This document shows positions 16,888 through 26,096 of a stretch of 64,000 nt of DNA, one piece after another. The first letter of the stretch is position 1; each line of letters begins with the position of its first letter. A program made the translations under genes and the position numbers. The notes under the pieces were generated by a model. That model was not told the origin of the DNA. It worked only from the letters and a program-made list of their open reading frames with translations, and searched no databases. Origin of the DNA: DATJMJ01 sp035503915 (GTDB taxonomy: Bacteria; Actinomycetota; Acidimicrobiia; Acidimicrobiales; Palsa-688); NCBI GenBank assembly GCA_035503915.1, contig DATJSU010000050.1, forward strand, positions 1 through 64,000. Reading direction: 5' to 3'.

Positions 16888-17958
16888 ATGGTTCGTTCTT
16901 ATGGCAAAAAGTTAATGGCTGGCTCAGTCGTCATTGGCATGTTGGCGATCGGCATGGGTGCAGCATCCACGGCTGGTGCGTTTAGCGCCAGCGCCGCTCA
17001 CCCGGCCACGTCCCTCGCAGCGGCGGAGGCGCTCGCGAGCTTTGAAAACGGGGCCAACGCGTCGCTCTCCGGTGGCGCGAACATAGTCGGGAAGACTGTT
17101 GTTTTCCAGGTGTACACGGACGAGTCAACGTCGTTCTTCGTACCGGCCGTCAACGGGGCCAAGGCCGCTGCCGCTCTTACGGGCCTCAACCTGGACCTGG
17201 AGTACTCAAACAGCGATGATGCCACCCAGGTGAACCAACTGGAGGTGGCCATCGCGAGCCATGTCGCCGGCATTGCCGCCTCGCTGCCAGACGGGGCGAC
17301 CGACAAGGCCATATGCGCCGCTGAAGCGGCACATATCCCGGTGCTCGCCTGGAACGTGGACGGCCTCACTGGGAGTGCTCTCAACTGCGTTGAAGGCTTC
17401 ATAGGCCAGGACTTCGTCAGTGCGGGGCAAGTCATCGCGCAGCGCATGGTGAGCGACGGGGCAATAAAGAAAGGCGACCACGTCTTCTGCCCTGTGGAGA
17501 CGACAACGGCTGTTTACGCCGTGCAGAGGTACCAAGGGGTAATGGACGTCCTCAGCAAGCTCGGGGCTAGCTGCTCCCTGCTGGCAGTCGGTTTCGGCGC
17601 CTCGGGAGCTGAGACCACGATGGTCGACTACTTGCTCGGGCACCGCCAGACGAGCGCGATCTTGGCCCTCGGCTCGACCCCGCTCACCGTTGCCGTCGCC
17701 GCCGCCCAGAAGGCCGGCCTCAAGGTCCCCATCGGGGGCTTCGACCTCACCAACAACATCCTCACCGGCATCAAGAGCGGCCAGATCATGGCTACTGTCG
17801 ACCAGCAACCGTACTCACAAGGGTTCTTTGCCGTCCTCCAACTGGCGCTGCAGCTCAAGTACGCCCTTTTCCCGTCCAGCATGAACACCGGCGGGACGGG
17901 CCTCGTCGACAGCTCAAACGTCGACCAGGTCCTTAGCCTGGTCCCGAACTACCAATAG
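16888..17958 (+). CDS. Sugar ABC transporter substrate-binding protein
   Basis: 356 residues with a signal peptide (positively charged start MVRSYGKK, hydrophobic core, Ala-rich exit around residues 30-37). The mature part is a type 1 periplasmic-binding protein (Peripla_BP_4, the RbsB/MocB group): FQVYTDESTSFFVPAVNGAK, then SLPDGATDKAICAAEAAHIP, VLAWNVDGL, and IGGFDLTNNILTGIKSGQI. It captures a sugar, cyclitol or polyol outside the membrane. AAGGAGG lies 8 bases before the ATG. It is the first gene of the operon and is followed by a strong hairpin that probably keeps its transcript more abundant than the rest. Confidence 0.9.
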   Translation: MVRSYGKKLMAGSVVIGMLAIGMGAASTAGAFSASAAHPATSLAAAEALASFENGANASLSGGANIVGKTVVFQVYTDESTSFFVPAVNGAKAAAALTGLNLDLEYSNSDDATQVNQLEVAIASHVAGIAASLPDGATDKAICAAEAAHIPVLAWNVDGLTGSALNCVEGFIGQDFVSAGQVIAQRMVSDGAIKKGDHVFCPVETTTAVYAVQRYQGVMDVLSKLGASCSLLAVGFGASGAETTMVDYLLGHRQTSAILALGSTPLTVAVAAAQKAGLKVPIGGFDLTNNILTGIKSGQIMATVDQQPYSQGFFAVLQLALQLKYALFPSSMNTGGTGLVDSSNVDQVLSLVPNYQ

Positions 17959-18103
17959 CGCTGAGAGCGCACACCTCTAGTTGCGTGGTGTGAGAGGGAG
18001 ACGAGCCGTCAGAGTGAGAAGGCGCCGGTGTTACTGCCAGGGCGGTAGGAAACCGTTGCTTGACGTCGGCACTCTGCCGGCTCGTGGCCCGTGGCGAACG
18101 CAC

Positions 18104-18140
18104 CGTCCGCTTTGCCGCTCAAGCGCTGGCAAAGCGGACG
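18104..18140 (+). promoter_or_regulatory. Intercistronic 13-bp hairpin after the binding-protein gene
   Basis: Perfect inverted repeat CGTCCGCTTTGCC (18104-18116) / GGCAAAGCGGACG (18128-18140) with an 11-base loop. It lies in the 266-base gap between the binding protein and the permease and has no T-tract. Hairpins here in binding-protein operons stabilise the upstream mRNA or attenuate downstream expression. No gene is seen in the rest of the gap. Confidence 0.75.
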
Positions 18141-18224
18141 TGCGCGAGCGGCCCAAGGCCCGGGAGGAAAGGGCTTATCTGGACGTGGCCACGCTTCATG
18201 GGCAAGAACGATTGGGGCGACGTT

Positions 18225-19325
18225 ATGACTAGTGTCAAAGAGCAGCTTGTCCTCGGCGAGGGAAGCGAAGCTCACTCGGGGGCGGGCGGCCCGGCCACCG
18301 CGCCGTCTGGGTTTTTACCGGGGCGTTTCATGCACTTGCCTTTAGTACGCCATATCTCGGTACACCAGAGGTACCGCCTGCGCCAGTCGGCTCTCGACCT
18401 GACCGTGCTGTTCCTGCTCATCCAGGTGGGCAGCGTAGTCGCCGGCTCGGTGTGGTCGACCTCCTTCGCTTACACGATCAGCGCCAACATCCTGACGGCG
18501 CTGGAAGCGATCCCTTTGCTGGGCATCACGGCCATCGGCGTCGGCGTGCTGATGGTCGCTGGAGAATTTGACCTGTCTGTGGGGTCGAACTTCATATTCA
18601 GCAGCATCGTGATGGCGATGCTAATTGGCCAAGGATGGGACCCCTTCGTGGCGGCCCTTTTCGGCCTGGCCATCGGCGCTGGCATCGGCCTCCTCAACGG
18701 CCTCATCACCCTCTGGCTGCGCATACCCTCATTGATCACGACTCTCGGTACAACCGGTATCTGGGCAGCGGCCACGCTCTTCGTGCACGGGGCCGCTTCG
18801 CAGACCTTCAACCTGAGCGGGCCCTTCGCTACGCTCACTTCCGGGACTATCGGCGTGTTCCCGGCTGAGATGTTCTGGATGCTCGGGCTCGCCGTGGCGA
18901 CCTGGGCCCTCCTCCAACGCCACCGCTTGGGGAACCATCTTTTCGCCGTCGGGGGCAACGCGAAGGCCGCCAACGCGACCGGGATATCGGTGCGGCGCAC
19001 CAAGCTGTTTGCCTTCGTGTTCGCTGGGACGCTCGCCGCTCTTGCCGGCATCCTGGCGGCGACGCGCGTGGCCACCATCACGCCGGGGGGCGAGACGGAC
19101 CTGCCTCTCCAGGCGATTGGAGCTTGCGTCATCGGCGGTACGGCCCTTATGGGCGGCAGCGGGACGGTGCTCGGGATGGCACTAGGAGCGGCACTCCTCT
19201 ACTGGATCGAAGATGTTTTGTTGTTGCTCGGGGCACCCGGGTTCTACCTGGACGCCTTTGTCGGTGCCTTGATCATCGTGGCGGCGGCCCTCTACGGGGT
19301 CGCTAAGCAAAGGAGGGTATTGTGA
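18225..19325 (+). CDS. Sugar ABC transporter permease (RbsC family)
   Basis: 366 residues, integral membrane protein of the BPD_transp_2 (RbsC/MocC-associated) family with about eight to ten membrane segments. The typical conserved regions are present: EFDLSVGSNF after the second segment, GLLNGLITLWLRIPSLITTL in the middle, FAVGGNAKAANATGI, and GGTALMGGSGTVLGMALGA near the C-terminus. It forms the channel for the sugar delivered by the protein at 16888. The frame opens well upstream; ATG at 18225 or 18198 are the plausible starts, neither with a strong ribosome binding site. It overlaps the ATPase gene by 4 bases (GTGA). Confidence 0.9.
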   Translation: MTSVKEQLVLGEGSEAHSGAGGPATAPSGFLPGRFMHLPLVRHISVHQRYRLRQSALDLTVLFLLIQVGSVVAGSVWSTSFAYTISANILTALEAIPLLGITAIGVGVLMVAGEFDLSVGSNFIFSSIVMAMLIGQGWDPFVAALFGLAIGAGIGLLNGLITLWLRIPSLITTLGTTGIWAAATLFVHGAASQTFNLSGPFATLTSGTIGVFPAEMFWMLGLAVATWALLQRHRLGNHLFAVGGNAKAANATGISVRRTKLFAFVFAGTLAALAGILAATRVATITPGGETDLPLQAIGACVIGGTALMGGSGTVLGMALGAALLYWIEDVLLLLGAPGFYLDAFVGALIIVAAALYGVAKQRRVL

Positions 19326-20080
19326 CGCCCGAGGCGAGCGAGGCCAACGGCCCGGTACTGCTGGACTTGCGTGACATATCCAAGGCCTACGGAGGCTCCC
19401 CCGCGCTCGACAAAGTGTCCCTCACGGTGAGAGGCGGCGAGGTCGTCGGGCTGCTCGGCGACAACGGTGCCGGCAAGTCCACCCTCGTCGGTGTGATCAG
19501 CGGGGTTGTCCAGCCCGACTCGGGGTCTCTCAGATGGGAAGGCAAACAGGTCTCAATGCGCAGCCGGATCGAGTCCGCTGAGCTCGGGATCGAGACCATC
19601 TTTCAGGACAGCGCACTCGTGCGCAGTATGAGCGTGAGCCGGAACATGTTCATGGGGCGCGAACTAGTTGGGAGGTTTGGTTTTCTCAAGCAGCGAGCCA
19701 TGCGTGACGCGTCGACGGAAATCCTCGGCACCGTTGTCGGGATCCGGGGGGTCGACAGCCCAGAGCGGCTCGTGGGCGGGCTTTCGGGAGGCCAGCAACA
19801 GGCTGTGGCTATCGCTCGAGCCGTCTACTTCAAGCGCAAGCTGCTCATCTTGGACGAGCCGACGAGCGCGCTGGCCGCGCGAGCGACTGCCGCTCTCTTC
19901 GAGTACATCGCCTCGCTGCGTAAAGACGGCCTGAGCAGCATCCTGGTCACGCATGACCTATACGACGCTTATCAAATATGTGACCGCTTTGTGATCCTGG
20001 AGCGCGGCCAGGTCGCCCTCAACGCGACGCGCGACGAACTGGCTCTCGACGAGCTGATCAGGATCGTGTGCCGTGGGTGA
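19322..20080 (+). CDS. Sugar ABC transporter ATP-binding protein, single domain
   Basis: 252 residues with one complete ATPase: Walker A GDNGAGKST, signature LSGGQQQAVAIARAV, Walker B LLILDEPTSAL, and H-loop LVTHD. It energises the permease encoded directly upstream. Most RbsA-type partners of this permease family have two fused ATPase domains of about 500 residues. This one has a single domain, as in the FrcA-like minority, and presumably works as a homodimer. The GTG start overlaps the permease stop, showing translational coupling. Confidence 0.92.
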   Translation: MTPEASEANGPVLLDLRDISKAYGGSPALDKVSLTVRGGEVVGLLGDNGAGKSTLVGVISGVVQPDSGSLRWEGKQVSMRSRIESAELGIETIFQDSALVRSMSVSRNMFMGRELVGRFGFLKQRAMRDASTEILGTVVGIRGVDSPERLVGGLSGGQQQAVAIARAVYFKRKLLILDEPTSALAARATAALFEYIASLRKDGLSSILVTHDLYDAYQICDRFVILERGQVALNATRDELALDELIRIVCRG

Positions 20081-20148
20081 CCTCGGGGCCGCAGCGGTTT
20101 TTGCGAGGCCGGGCCAACCCGGCGCCAATAGAGAACTGGAGCCTGATC

Positions 20149-21384
20149 ATGACAGGAACTGAAAGTATTACTAGGTCCACGAAGCGCTCTTCGATAGAGG
20201 CGGCTTTGGACCAAGGCAAGGGCATATTGCGGCTCGCGCCAACATGGGTGCCCCGGTCCTTCTGCGTGCCCGGACGGCGGATCAAGTTGCACCCCGACGA
20301 CTACTTCGCCCTTGGGGGCGAACGGGGCGGGATCGACGAGCGCTGGTTCTCGTCGACCATCAGGGCCGACAACGGGCCGCTCACCGGGCCAGACGAGGGC
20401 TTGAGCTTCGTCGTCGGGCCTGAGGAGGAGAGGCTCCCCTTCGATGAGGTCGTCGCCGAGCTCGGTGCAGACTTGATCGGCGAGCGCTTGTGGGCAGAGC
20501 ACGGCGGGTGGACGATGTACAGCAAGTTCTTCGACAACGAAGGGCCGCTCCCGTTCCATTTGCACCAGACCGACGAAAAGGCCAGCCTTGTTGGGCGCGT
20601 TGGCAAACCCGAGGCTTACTACTTCTCCCCGCAGATGAACAACCACGTCGGGACCACCCCCGTCACCTATTTTGGGCTCATCCCCGGCACCACGAAGGAG
20701 GAGTTCAAAGAGCGTTTGGCCGGGTTCGGCGTGATGGGCGACAACCGGATCACAGAGCTCTCGCTCGCTTACCGGATCCAGCTCGGGACGGGCTGGGACG
20801 TACCAGCGGGTGTCCTGCACGCTCCCGCGAGCGTCTGCACCTACGAGCCGCAACGAGCCTCCGACGTACTTGCCATGTGCGAGTGCTGGACATGCTCCCG
20901 TACCATCTCTGACGACCTGCTCTGGAAGGACGTGCCGGAAAAGCACCGGGGCGACTGGGACTTTGCCGTCTCGCTAGTGGACTGGGAGAAGAACACTTCT
21001 CCGGACTTTTTCCGCTCCCGCTTTTCGCCCCCAGTTGCCGTGGCAGACCGTTCCGAAGGCTGCGAGGAGAACTGGGTCGTGTACCGCTCGCGTTGGTTCA
21101 GCGCCAAGGAGCTCACAGTGCACCCGGGCGCTCGTGCCCTGGTACGGGACTCCGCGGCCTACGGGTGCATCGTGGTCCAGGGCAGGGGCTCGCTCGGGGG
21201 TTGGGCGCTCGAGTGCCCCACTTTGATCCGCTACGGGCAGCTAACCGCTGATGAGTTCTTTGTCTCCGAAGAAGCGGCCCGTCAAGGCGTCTGGGTGAAG
21301 AACGAGAGCGACACCGAGCCGCTCGTGATGCTCAAGCATTTTGGGCCGGGCAACCCGGACAACAACTTGGCCGAGCAGGCCTGA
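20149..21384 (+). CDS. Cupin, class I phosphomannose isomerase-like protein
   Basis: 411 residues, soluble. It resembles class I mannose-6-phosphate isomerase-like cupins: FHLHQTDEK supplies the His-x-His metal ligands, VPAGVLHAPAS a further His, and the sequence around YFSPQMNNH belongs to the same fold. Proteins of this type stand in actinobacterial sugar operons and may isomerise or epimerise the imported sugar, or simply bind it. A direct role in phosphomannose metabolism is not supported by the neighbours. ATG at 20149 has GGAG upstream; a longer frame begins at 20068 inside the end of the ATPase gene. The next gene follows after 12 bases. Confidence 0.75.
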   Translation: MTGTESITRSTKRSSIEAALDQGKGILRLAPTWVPRSFCVPGRRIKLHPDDYFALGGERGGIDERWFSSTIRADNGPLTGPDEGLSFVVGPEEERLPFDEVVAELGADLIGERLWAEHGGWTMYSKFFDNEGPLPFHLHQTDEKASLVGRVGKPEAYYFSPQMNNHVGTTPVTYFGLIPGTTKEEFKERLAGFGVMGDNRITELSLAYRIQLGTGWDVPAGVLHAPASVCTYEPQRASDVLAMCECWTCSRTISDDLLWKDVPEKHRGDWDFAVSLVDWEKNTSPDFFRSRFSPPVAVADRSEGCEENWVVYRSRWFSAKELTVHPGARALVRDSAAYGCIVVQGRGSLGGWALECPTLIRYGQLTADEFFVSEEAARQGVWVKNESDTEPLVMLKHFGPGNPDNNLAEQA

Positions 21385-21396
21385 GGGGAGGTTCAT

Positions 21397-22437
21397 ATGA
21401 GCACCGCTGAACTGGCAGCAATGGAAGTGGCAGTACTGGTTGCCCCCGGCGAGATCCGGGTCGAGGAGCGACCGGTGCCCGTGCCCGGGCCCGGGCAGGT
21501 GCTGATAGAAGTAAGCGCCGTAGGTGTGTGCGGTTCGGACGTCCACTATTTCAGGGAAGGGCGCATCGGCGATTTCGTCGTCGAGAAGCCCCTCGTCCTC
21601 GGCCACGAAGCCTCGGGCGTGGTGAGGGCGCTCGGAGCGGGCGTCAGCCGCCTGGAGAGGGGCCAGAGAGTGGCCATGGAGCCAGGGGTCCCCTGCCGGC
21701 GTTGCCGCGCTTGTCGGAGCGGGAAGTACAACCTCTGCCCGGATGTGCGCTTCTTTGCCACACCGCCCATCGATGGGACTTTCGCCCGCTATGTGTTGCA
21801 TGACGAGGATTTCTGCTACCCGCTCCCGCGAGAGCTCTCCGACGACGCCGGTGCGCTCTTGGAACCGCTCTCTGTCGGGGTCTGGGCGGCCTGGAAAGCC
21901 CGGGTCAGTATTGGCGACCGGGTGCTGGTCACTGGTGCCGGGCCGATCGGTTTGCTGGCGGCCGCCGTCGCCCGCTCCGCTGGGGCGCGCGAAGTCATCG
22001 TCAGCGATACCCAGGAGGCCCGCCTCGAACTGGCGAAGCGGATGGGCGCTACCACGGTCGTGAGCGGGGGGAGCAGTGACCTGGTGGCTGCCGGGGACGG
22101 GGCAGATGTCCTCGTGGAGTGCTCGGGTTCGCCCGCGGCCCTTGCGGCTGGGTTGCGCGCGCTCGGGCCGGGAGCACGCGCTGTCGTCGTTGGGATGTCG
22201 GCCGAGAGCCTCGTGCCGGTGCCACTAGCCCTTGTGCAGCGCCAAGAGGTCGAGCTGACAGGGACGTTCCGCTACGCCAATACCTACCCGACGGCGATGG
22301 CGCTCGCCGCTTCGGGCGAGGTCCGCCTCGACGAGCTCGTGACGGGCCACTACGGCCTCGCCCAAGTGGCAGAAGCGCTTTCTGTTGGCCAGAAGGAACC
22401 GCTCGCTGTCAAACCAGTCGTGCTGCCAGGGAGCTGA
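21397..22437 (+). CDS. Zinc-dependent polyol dehydrogenase (sorbitol/xylitol dehydrogenase family)
   Basis: 346 residues of the medium-chain dehydrogenase family. Catalytic zinc region VCGSDVHYF and GHEASGVV; structural zinc cysteines in CRRCRACRSGKYNLC; nucleotide-binding VTGAGPIGLLAA. The overall pattern, notably GRIGDFVVEKPLVLGHEASG, is that of sorbitol and xylitol dehydrogenases, which oxidise a polyol to a 2-ketose with NAD. If the demethylated substrate is a pentitol, the product could be xylulose, the substrate of the XylB encoded at 10046. GAGGGGAGG precedes the ATG. The stop is followed after 3 bases by the next start. Confidence 0.9.
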   Translation: MSTAELAAMEVAVLVAPGEIRVEERPVPVPGPGQVLIEVSAVGVCGSDVHYFREGRIGDFVVEKPLVLGHEASGVVRALGAGVSRLERGQRVAMEPGVPCRRCRACRSGKYNLCPDVRFFATPPIDGTFARYVLHDEDFCYPLPRELSDDAGALLEPLSVGVWAAWKARVSIGDRVLVTGAGPIGLLAAAVARSAGAREVIVSDTQEARLELAKRMGATTVVSGGSSDLVAAGDGADVLVECSGSPAALAAGLRALGPGARAVVVGMSAESLVPVPLALVQRQEVELTGTFRYANTYPTAMALAASGEVRLDELVTGHYGLAQVAEALSVGQKEPLAVKPVVLPGS

Positions 22438-22440
22438 GCT

Positions 22441-23886
22441 GTGGCCGCCAGCGCTCGGGAGCGGGACTACAGCCTGACAGGTGCGGCGGCGGCGCTCGCT
22501 GTCGCCGCTGGGCTTGCCGACGCCGAGTGGTACCGGCCACCGGTTGACCCCGAGCGCTTACGTGCTCTCACGGAGCGCAACAACTGGCGACCAGCTCGCG
22601 ACACAGCACTGTGGTTGGCCCTCCTGGGCGGCACGGGAACAGCCGCTTTCATGAGCCTTGGCACCTGGTGGGCCATCCCAGCCTTCGCCGCCTTCGGTGC
22701 CCTCTACGGCGGTTCTGCCGACCCTCGCTGGCACGAGAACGGCCACGCCACCGCGTTCAAGGCGAAATGGGCAAACGATGTCTTTTACCACCTGGCCGCG
22801 TTTATGTTGTTGCGGGAAGGGACGCTTTGGCGTTGGTCCCACTTCCGGCACCACTCCGACACGATCATTGTCGGGCGCGACGCTGAGATCTCCTTCCCGC
22901 GCCCCACCCGCTTAGGGGTCTTGCTCCTGAACTACTTGAACCTGATAAATGGCCCCAAGATGCTCTGGCTGATGGCTCAGCACGCCGCTGGCAGGACCGA
23001 CCCGACGACTCGTGAGCTGGTGCCCGAAGAGGACTTCGGGCGAGTGACCTGGGAGGCGCGTGCCTATCTCAGCCTGCTGGCCGGGGTGGTCGCTTGGGCC
23101 GTGGCAAGTGGCACTGTCCTGCCGCTGCTTTTTTTCGGGTTGCCCTCCTTTTACGGCGCCTGGATGATCTGGTTCTTTGCGATCACCCAGCACGCAGGTT
23201 TGAAAGAAGACGTCCTTGACCACCGCTTGAACACACGCACGGTGTACATGAACCCCGTCTTCCGCTTCCTCTACCTGAACATGAACTATCACCTCGAGCA
23301 CCACCTGTTCCCATCGGTGCCCTATTACAACTTGCCGGCTCTCCATGAAGAGATAAAGGCGTACCTGCCGCCCCCAAAACCATCGGTCCTCGCCGCCTAC
23401 AAGGAGATCGTCCACGCGCTCAGGATGCAGCGCCGAGATCCGACTTGGGAACTGCCGGCCCCCTATTTGCCTCCCGGCGGCACGCCGCCTTCCCCAAGGC
23501 TGCCCGGCGAAGTAGACCGGGGGGAGCCGCCCGCTCCCCCGCTGTCCGAGGTCGACCTTGGCCCATCAGGCGCGTTCCTGCCCGGCCAGGTAGTGCGCAT
23601 CGACCGGGAGGGCAGTTCCTATGCCTTGTACTGTCTGGCAGCTAACGATTTTGCCCTCACGGACGGCCTCTGCACCCATGCCGGCACGCACCTGGCCGAT
23701 GGGCACCTCGAGGGCCATGTCATCGAATGCCCCAAGCACAACGGTCGTTTCGACGTCCGCACGGGCGAAGCCATCAGGCGCCCAGCCACCGTCCCGCTCC
23801 GTTCCTACCCGGTGAGGACCGTGGGCGGCCGGGTAGTCGCCGACCTCAGGCCCAACCTGTCGCGCCAGCCGGTACCGCCGCCCTAG
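22441..23886 (+). CDS. MocD-like diiron hydroxylase fused to a MocE-like Rieske ferredoxin
   Basis: 481 residues. Residues 1 to about 340 are a membrane fatty-acid-desaturase-fold hydroxylase with three His boxes: H98-ENG-H102, H134-FR-H137-H138 and H284-LE-H287-H288. The N-terminus (RDYSLTG, GLADAEWY) is that of the MocD group. After a Pro-rich linker, about 365-481 is a Rieske [2Fe-2S] domain with C411-T-H413 and C430-PK-H433. In rhizobia MocD, MocE and a reductase MocF remove the O-methyl group of the rhizopine 3-O-methyl-scyllo-inosamine. Here the oxygenase and its ferredoxin are one chain. O-demethylation of the imported compound, releasing formaldehyde, is the natural inference. No reductase gene is nearby. 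GTG start. Confidence 0.88.
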   Translation: MAASARERDYSLTGAAAALAVAAGLADAEWYRPPVDPERLRALTERNNWRPARDTALWLALLGGTGTAAFMSLGTWWAIPAFAAFGALYGGSADPRWHENGHATAFKAKWANDVFYHLAAFMLLREGTLWRWSHFRHHSDTIIVGRDAEISFPRPTRLGVLLLNYLNLINGPKMLWLMAQHAAGRTDPTTRELVPEEDFGRVTWEARAYLSLLAGVVAWAVASGTVLPLLFFGLPSFYGAWMIWFFAITQHAGLKEDVLDHRLNTRTVYMNPVFRFLYLNMNYHLEHHLFPSVPYYNLPALHEEIKAYLPPPKPSVLAAYKEIVHALRMQRRDPTWELPAPYLPPGGTPPSPRLPGEVDRGEPPAPPLSEVDLGPSGAFLPGQVVRIDREGSSYALYCLAANDFALTDGLCTHAGTHLADGHLEGHVIECPKHNGRFDVRTGEAIRRPATVPLRSYPVRTVGGRVVADLRPNLSRQPVPPP

Positions 23887-23963
23887 CCGGCAGGCTCGCT
23901 GAGCCCTGCCTGGGCCTGGCAGGAACTGAAAAGCGATACAAGAAAGTCACCGAAGGAGCGACC

Positions 23964-25352
23964 ATGGCGCTAGTGCAAGATGTCAACTTCTGGACAGGGA
24001 CGGGGACCGAACCGCCTCATACCCCGGGGACCGAGTTCTCAAGAGCGGACAAAAAAGTATTACGGGACCTCGGCGAAAGGATCGCCGAGATAGCCGGGCT
24101 TTCGGTGCACGAGGGTACGGTTGCGAAATGGAAAGCCCTCAATGGGCTCCAGCCAGTCAAGCCGATGATCTGGGTCCAGGAGCCCCCTTGGAGCGAGATG
24201 GACGTCGACGACGAACTTCGGTTGCGCACGACGAGCGATTGGGCCCGTTACTACGAATGGGAAATGCGCGTCTTGCTCTATACATGGCGCCACATGCCAG
24301 CAGACATGGTCGTCGAGCCGGTCTTGTACTCCCCCTTGGTTGTCTACAACACGGGCTTCGGGATTGCCGAGCACGTCGACATCGCCCCGGCCCACGGGCC
24401 TGCCCCCACTGCTGAGCCACGGTCGGCCGCAGTAGAGCGAGCATGGCAGTCGAGCACGGACGAGATAATTTCTCGCCACTACAACGTCCAGATCAGGGAC
24501 GAGGAAGACCTCGAGAGGATCGAGGTCCCGACCGTCAGTTATGACGGCGCCGTCACCGACCAGCAGTACGAGCAGTTCCGAGAGATAATGAGCGGCGTGA
24601 TAGAAGTGAAAAAGCGTGGTGCTAACGTGCCCGTTTTTTGGATCGCACCGTGGGACCTCCTCACTACTTGGTGGGGGGTGCAGGAAGTCCTGGTCGACAT
24701 GGTCGACCGGCCCGAGCTCGTGCACAAGGCAGTAGACAAGCTCATGAACGCTCACCTCGGCGTCCTCGACCAACTGGAAGCACAAAACTTGCTCAGCCTC
24801 AACAACACTTACGGCCGGGTCGGCTCGGGTGGCCTCGGGTACACCGACGAGCTCCCTCAGCCGGGCTATGACCCGGCCCACGTGCGGGCGAAGGACCTCT
24901 GGGGCAGCAGTACCGCGCAAATTTGCGGCAGTGTCTCCCCCCGCATGCACGAAGAGTTCGCCCTCCATTACGAGCTGCGCTGGCTGAGCCGATTTGGCCT
25001 CAATTACTATGGGTGTTGCGAGCCACTGCACCGCAAGATGGCCCTCCTCGAGAAGATCCCCAACCTGCGGAAAGTATCGATGAGCGCGTTCATTGACGTC
25101 GATGAGGCGGTGGCGAACATGGGCAACCGCTACGTGTTCTCCTACAAGCCCAGCCCGGCAGTCTTGGCAGAAGACAACTGGGACCTCGCCCGGGCCCGCG
25201 ACGACTTGGAGGCCGTGTTCGTCAAGGCCAAGGCCCATGGGTGCGTCGTGGAGGTGATCATGAAGGACATCAGCACCCTCCGCCACCAGCCGCAGCGGCT
25301 CTGGGAATGGGCGAAAATGGCCACGGACCTGAGCGAGCGCTATAGCTCCTAA
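23964..25352 (+). CDS. URO-D family corrinoid methyltransferase, long form
   Basis: 462 residues of the uroporphyrinogen decarboxylase-like superfamily, longer than the 357-residue relative at 8986. A Cys-Cys-x3-His group (YGCCEPLHRK, C351, C352, H356) is a possible metal site near the barrel end. The sequence MIWVQEPPWSEMD near residue 68-80 and WIAPWDLLTTWWG in the middle belong to a subgroup encoded beside corrinoid proteins. Directly followed by the corrinoid protein and two reactivation proteins, it is the best candidate for the substrate-specific demethylase (MT1). Its methyl donor is unknown. GAAGGAG lies 8 bases upstream of the ATG. Confidence 0.82.
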   Translation: MALVQDVNFWTGTGTEPPHTPGTEFSRADKKVLRDLGERIAEIAGLSVHEGTVAKWKALNGLQPVKPMIWVQEPPWSEMDVDDELRLRTTSDWARYYEWEMRVLLYTWRHMPADMVVEPVLYSPLVVYNTGFGIAEHVDIAPAHGPAPTAEPRSAAVERAWQSSTDEIISRHYNVQIRDEEDLERIEVPTVSYDGAVTDQQYEQFREIMSGVIEVKKRGANVPVFWIAPWDLLTTWWGVQEVLVDMVDRPELVHKAVDKLMNAHLGVLDQLEAQNLLSLNNTYGRVGSGGLGYTDELPQPGYDPAHVRAKDLWGSSTAQICGSVSPRMHEEFALHYELRWLSRFGLNYYGCCEPLHRKMALLEKIPNLRKVSMSAFIDVDEAVANMGNRYVFSYKPSPAVLAEDNWDLARARDDLEAVFVKAKAHGCVVEVIMKDISTLRHQPQRLWEWAKMATDLSERYSS

Positions 25353-25452
25353 GCAACCGCTGGCGCCCCGGGCACTTCGGGCTGCGCGCCCGCCGCGGCT
25401 CGAGCACGAAGAACAACTGTTAGGGGACAAGGAACATGAAAGGAGATGGGTG

Positions 25453-26088
25453 ATGGTAGTCGAGGACGAGCTACGACAAGCGATCGTTGACGGGCAGGCC
25501 AAGTTGGCAGCGTCGAAAGCTGCCGAAGGGCTCCAAGCGGGCATCGCCGCGGGCGTGCTGCTCCAGGAGTGCCTGATCGCGGCGATGAACGAGGTCGGGC
25601 GTTTGTTCGAGGAGGGCGAGATCTTCGTGCCTGAGATGCTTGTCTCGGCACGGGCGATGAACGCCGCTTTGGACCTTTTGAAGCCACATCTTGTCGGAGA
25701 GGGCGCGACGCGCTCGGCTGGGACAGTTGTCATCGGGACGGTCCAAGGCGACCTCCACGACATCGGGAAGAACTTGGTGGCGATGATGCTCGAAGGGTCG
25801 GGTTTCACGGTCGTGGACCTTGGTACGGACGTCCCCGTCGAACGCTTTGCCGACGCAGTGCGCTCGGGGGCGGACGTGGTGGCGATGTCGGCCTTGCTCA
25901 CCACGACCATGACCAACATGAGGGCGGTAGTGGACGCCCTGAAAGAAGCCGGGTTGCGCGACCATGTACGCATCATCGTCGGTGGCGCGCCCATTACGGC
26001 CCGCTATGCCGAGGAGATCGGCGCTGACGGTTACGCCGCTGACGCGCCCAAGGCGGTACGCAAGGTCAAAGAGCTCCTCGGGGCATAG
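25453..26088 (+). CDS. Corrinoid protein (B12-binding, MtaC/MtbC-like)
   Basis: 211 residues. An N-terminal four-helix cap domain (about 1-85, with FEEGEIFVPEML) is followed by a Rossmann-like cobalamin domain. D100-LH102-DIG105-K carries the DxHxxG motif whose His ligates cobalt from below. SALLTTTM and VGGAPIT are the other conserved pieces. The protein shuttles a methyl group from the MT1 enzyme encoded upstream to an acceptor methyltransferase such as the one at 8986. A GTG three bases earlier (25450) is an alternative start; AGGAGA precedes both. The following gene starts 8 bases after the stop. Confidence 0.93.
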   Translation: MVVEDELRQAIVDGQAKLAASKAAEGLQAGIAAGVLLQECLIAAMNEVGRLFEEGEIFVPEMLVSARAMNAALDLLKPHLVGEGATRSAGTVVIGTVQGDLHDIGKNLVAMMLEGSGFTVVDLGTDVPVERFADAVRSGADVVAMSALLTTTMTNMRAVVDALKEAGLRDHVRIIVGGAPITARYAEEIGADGYAADAPKAVRKVKELLGA

Positions 26089-26096
26089 GCAGGGAC

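Noticed and set aside
24060..25994. 644-codon open frame on the minus strand
   Set aside because: It is antisense to the long URO-D methyltransferase and corrinoid genes, which have clear domains and good start signals; the antisense product has biased composition and no motif.
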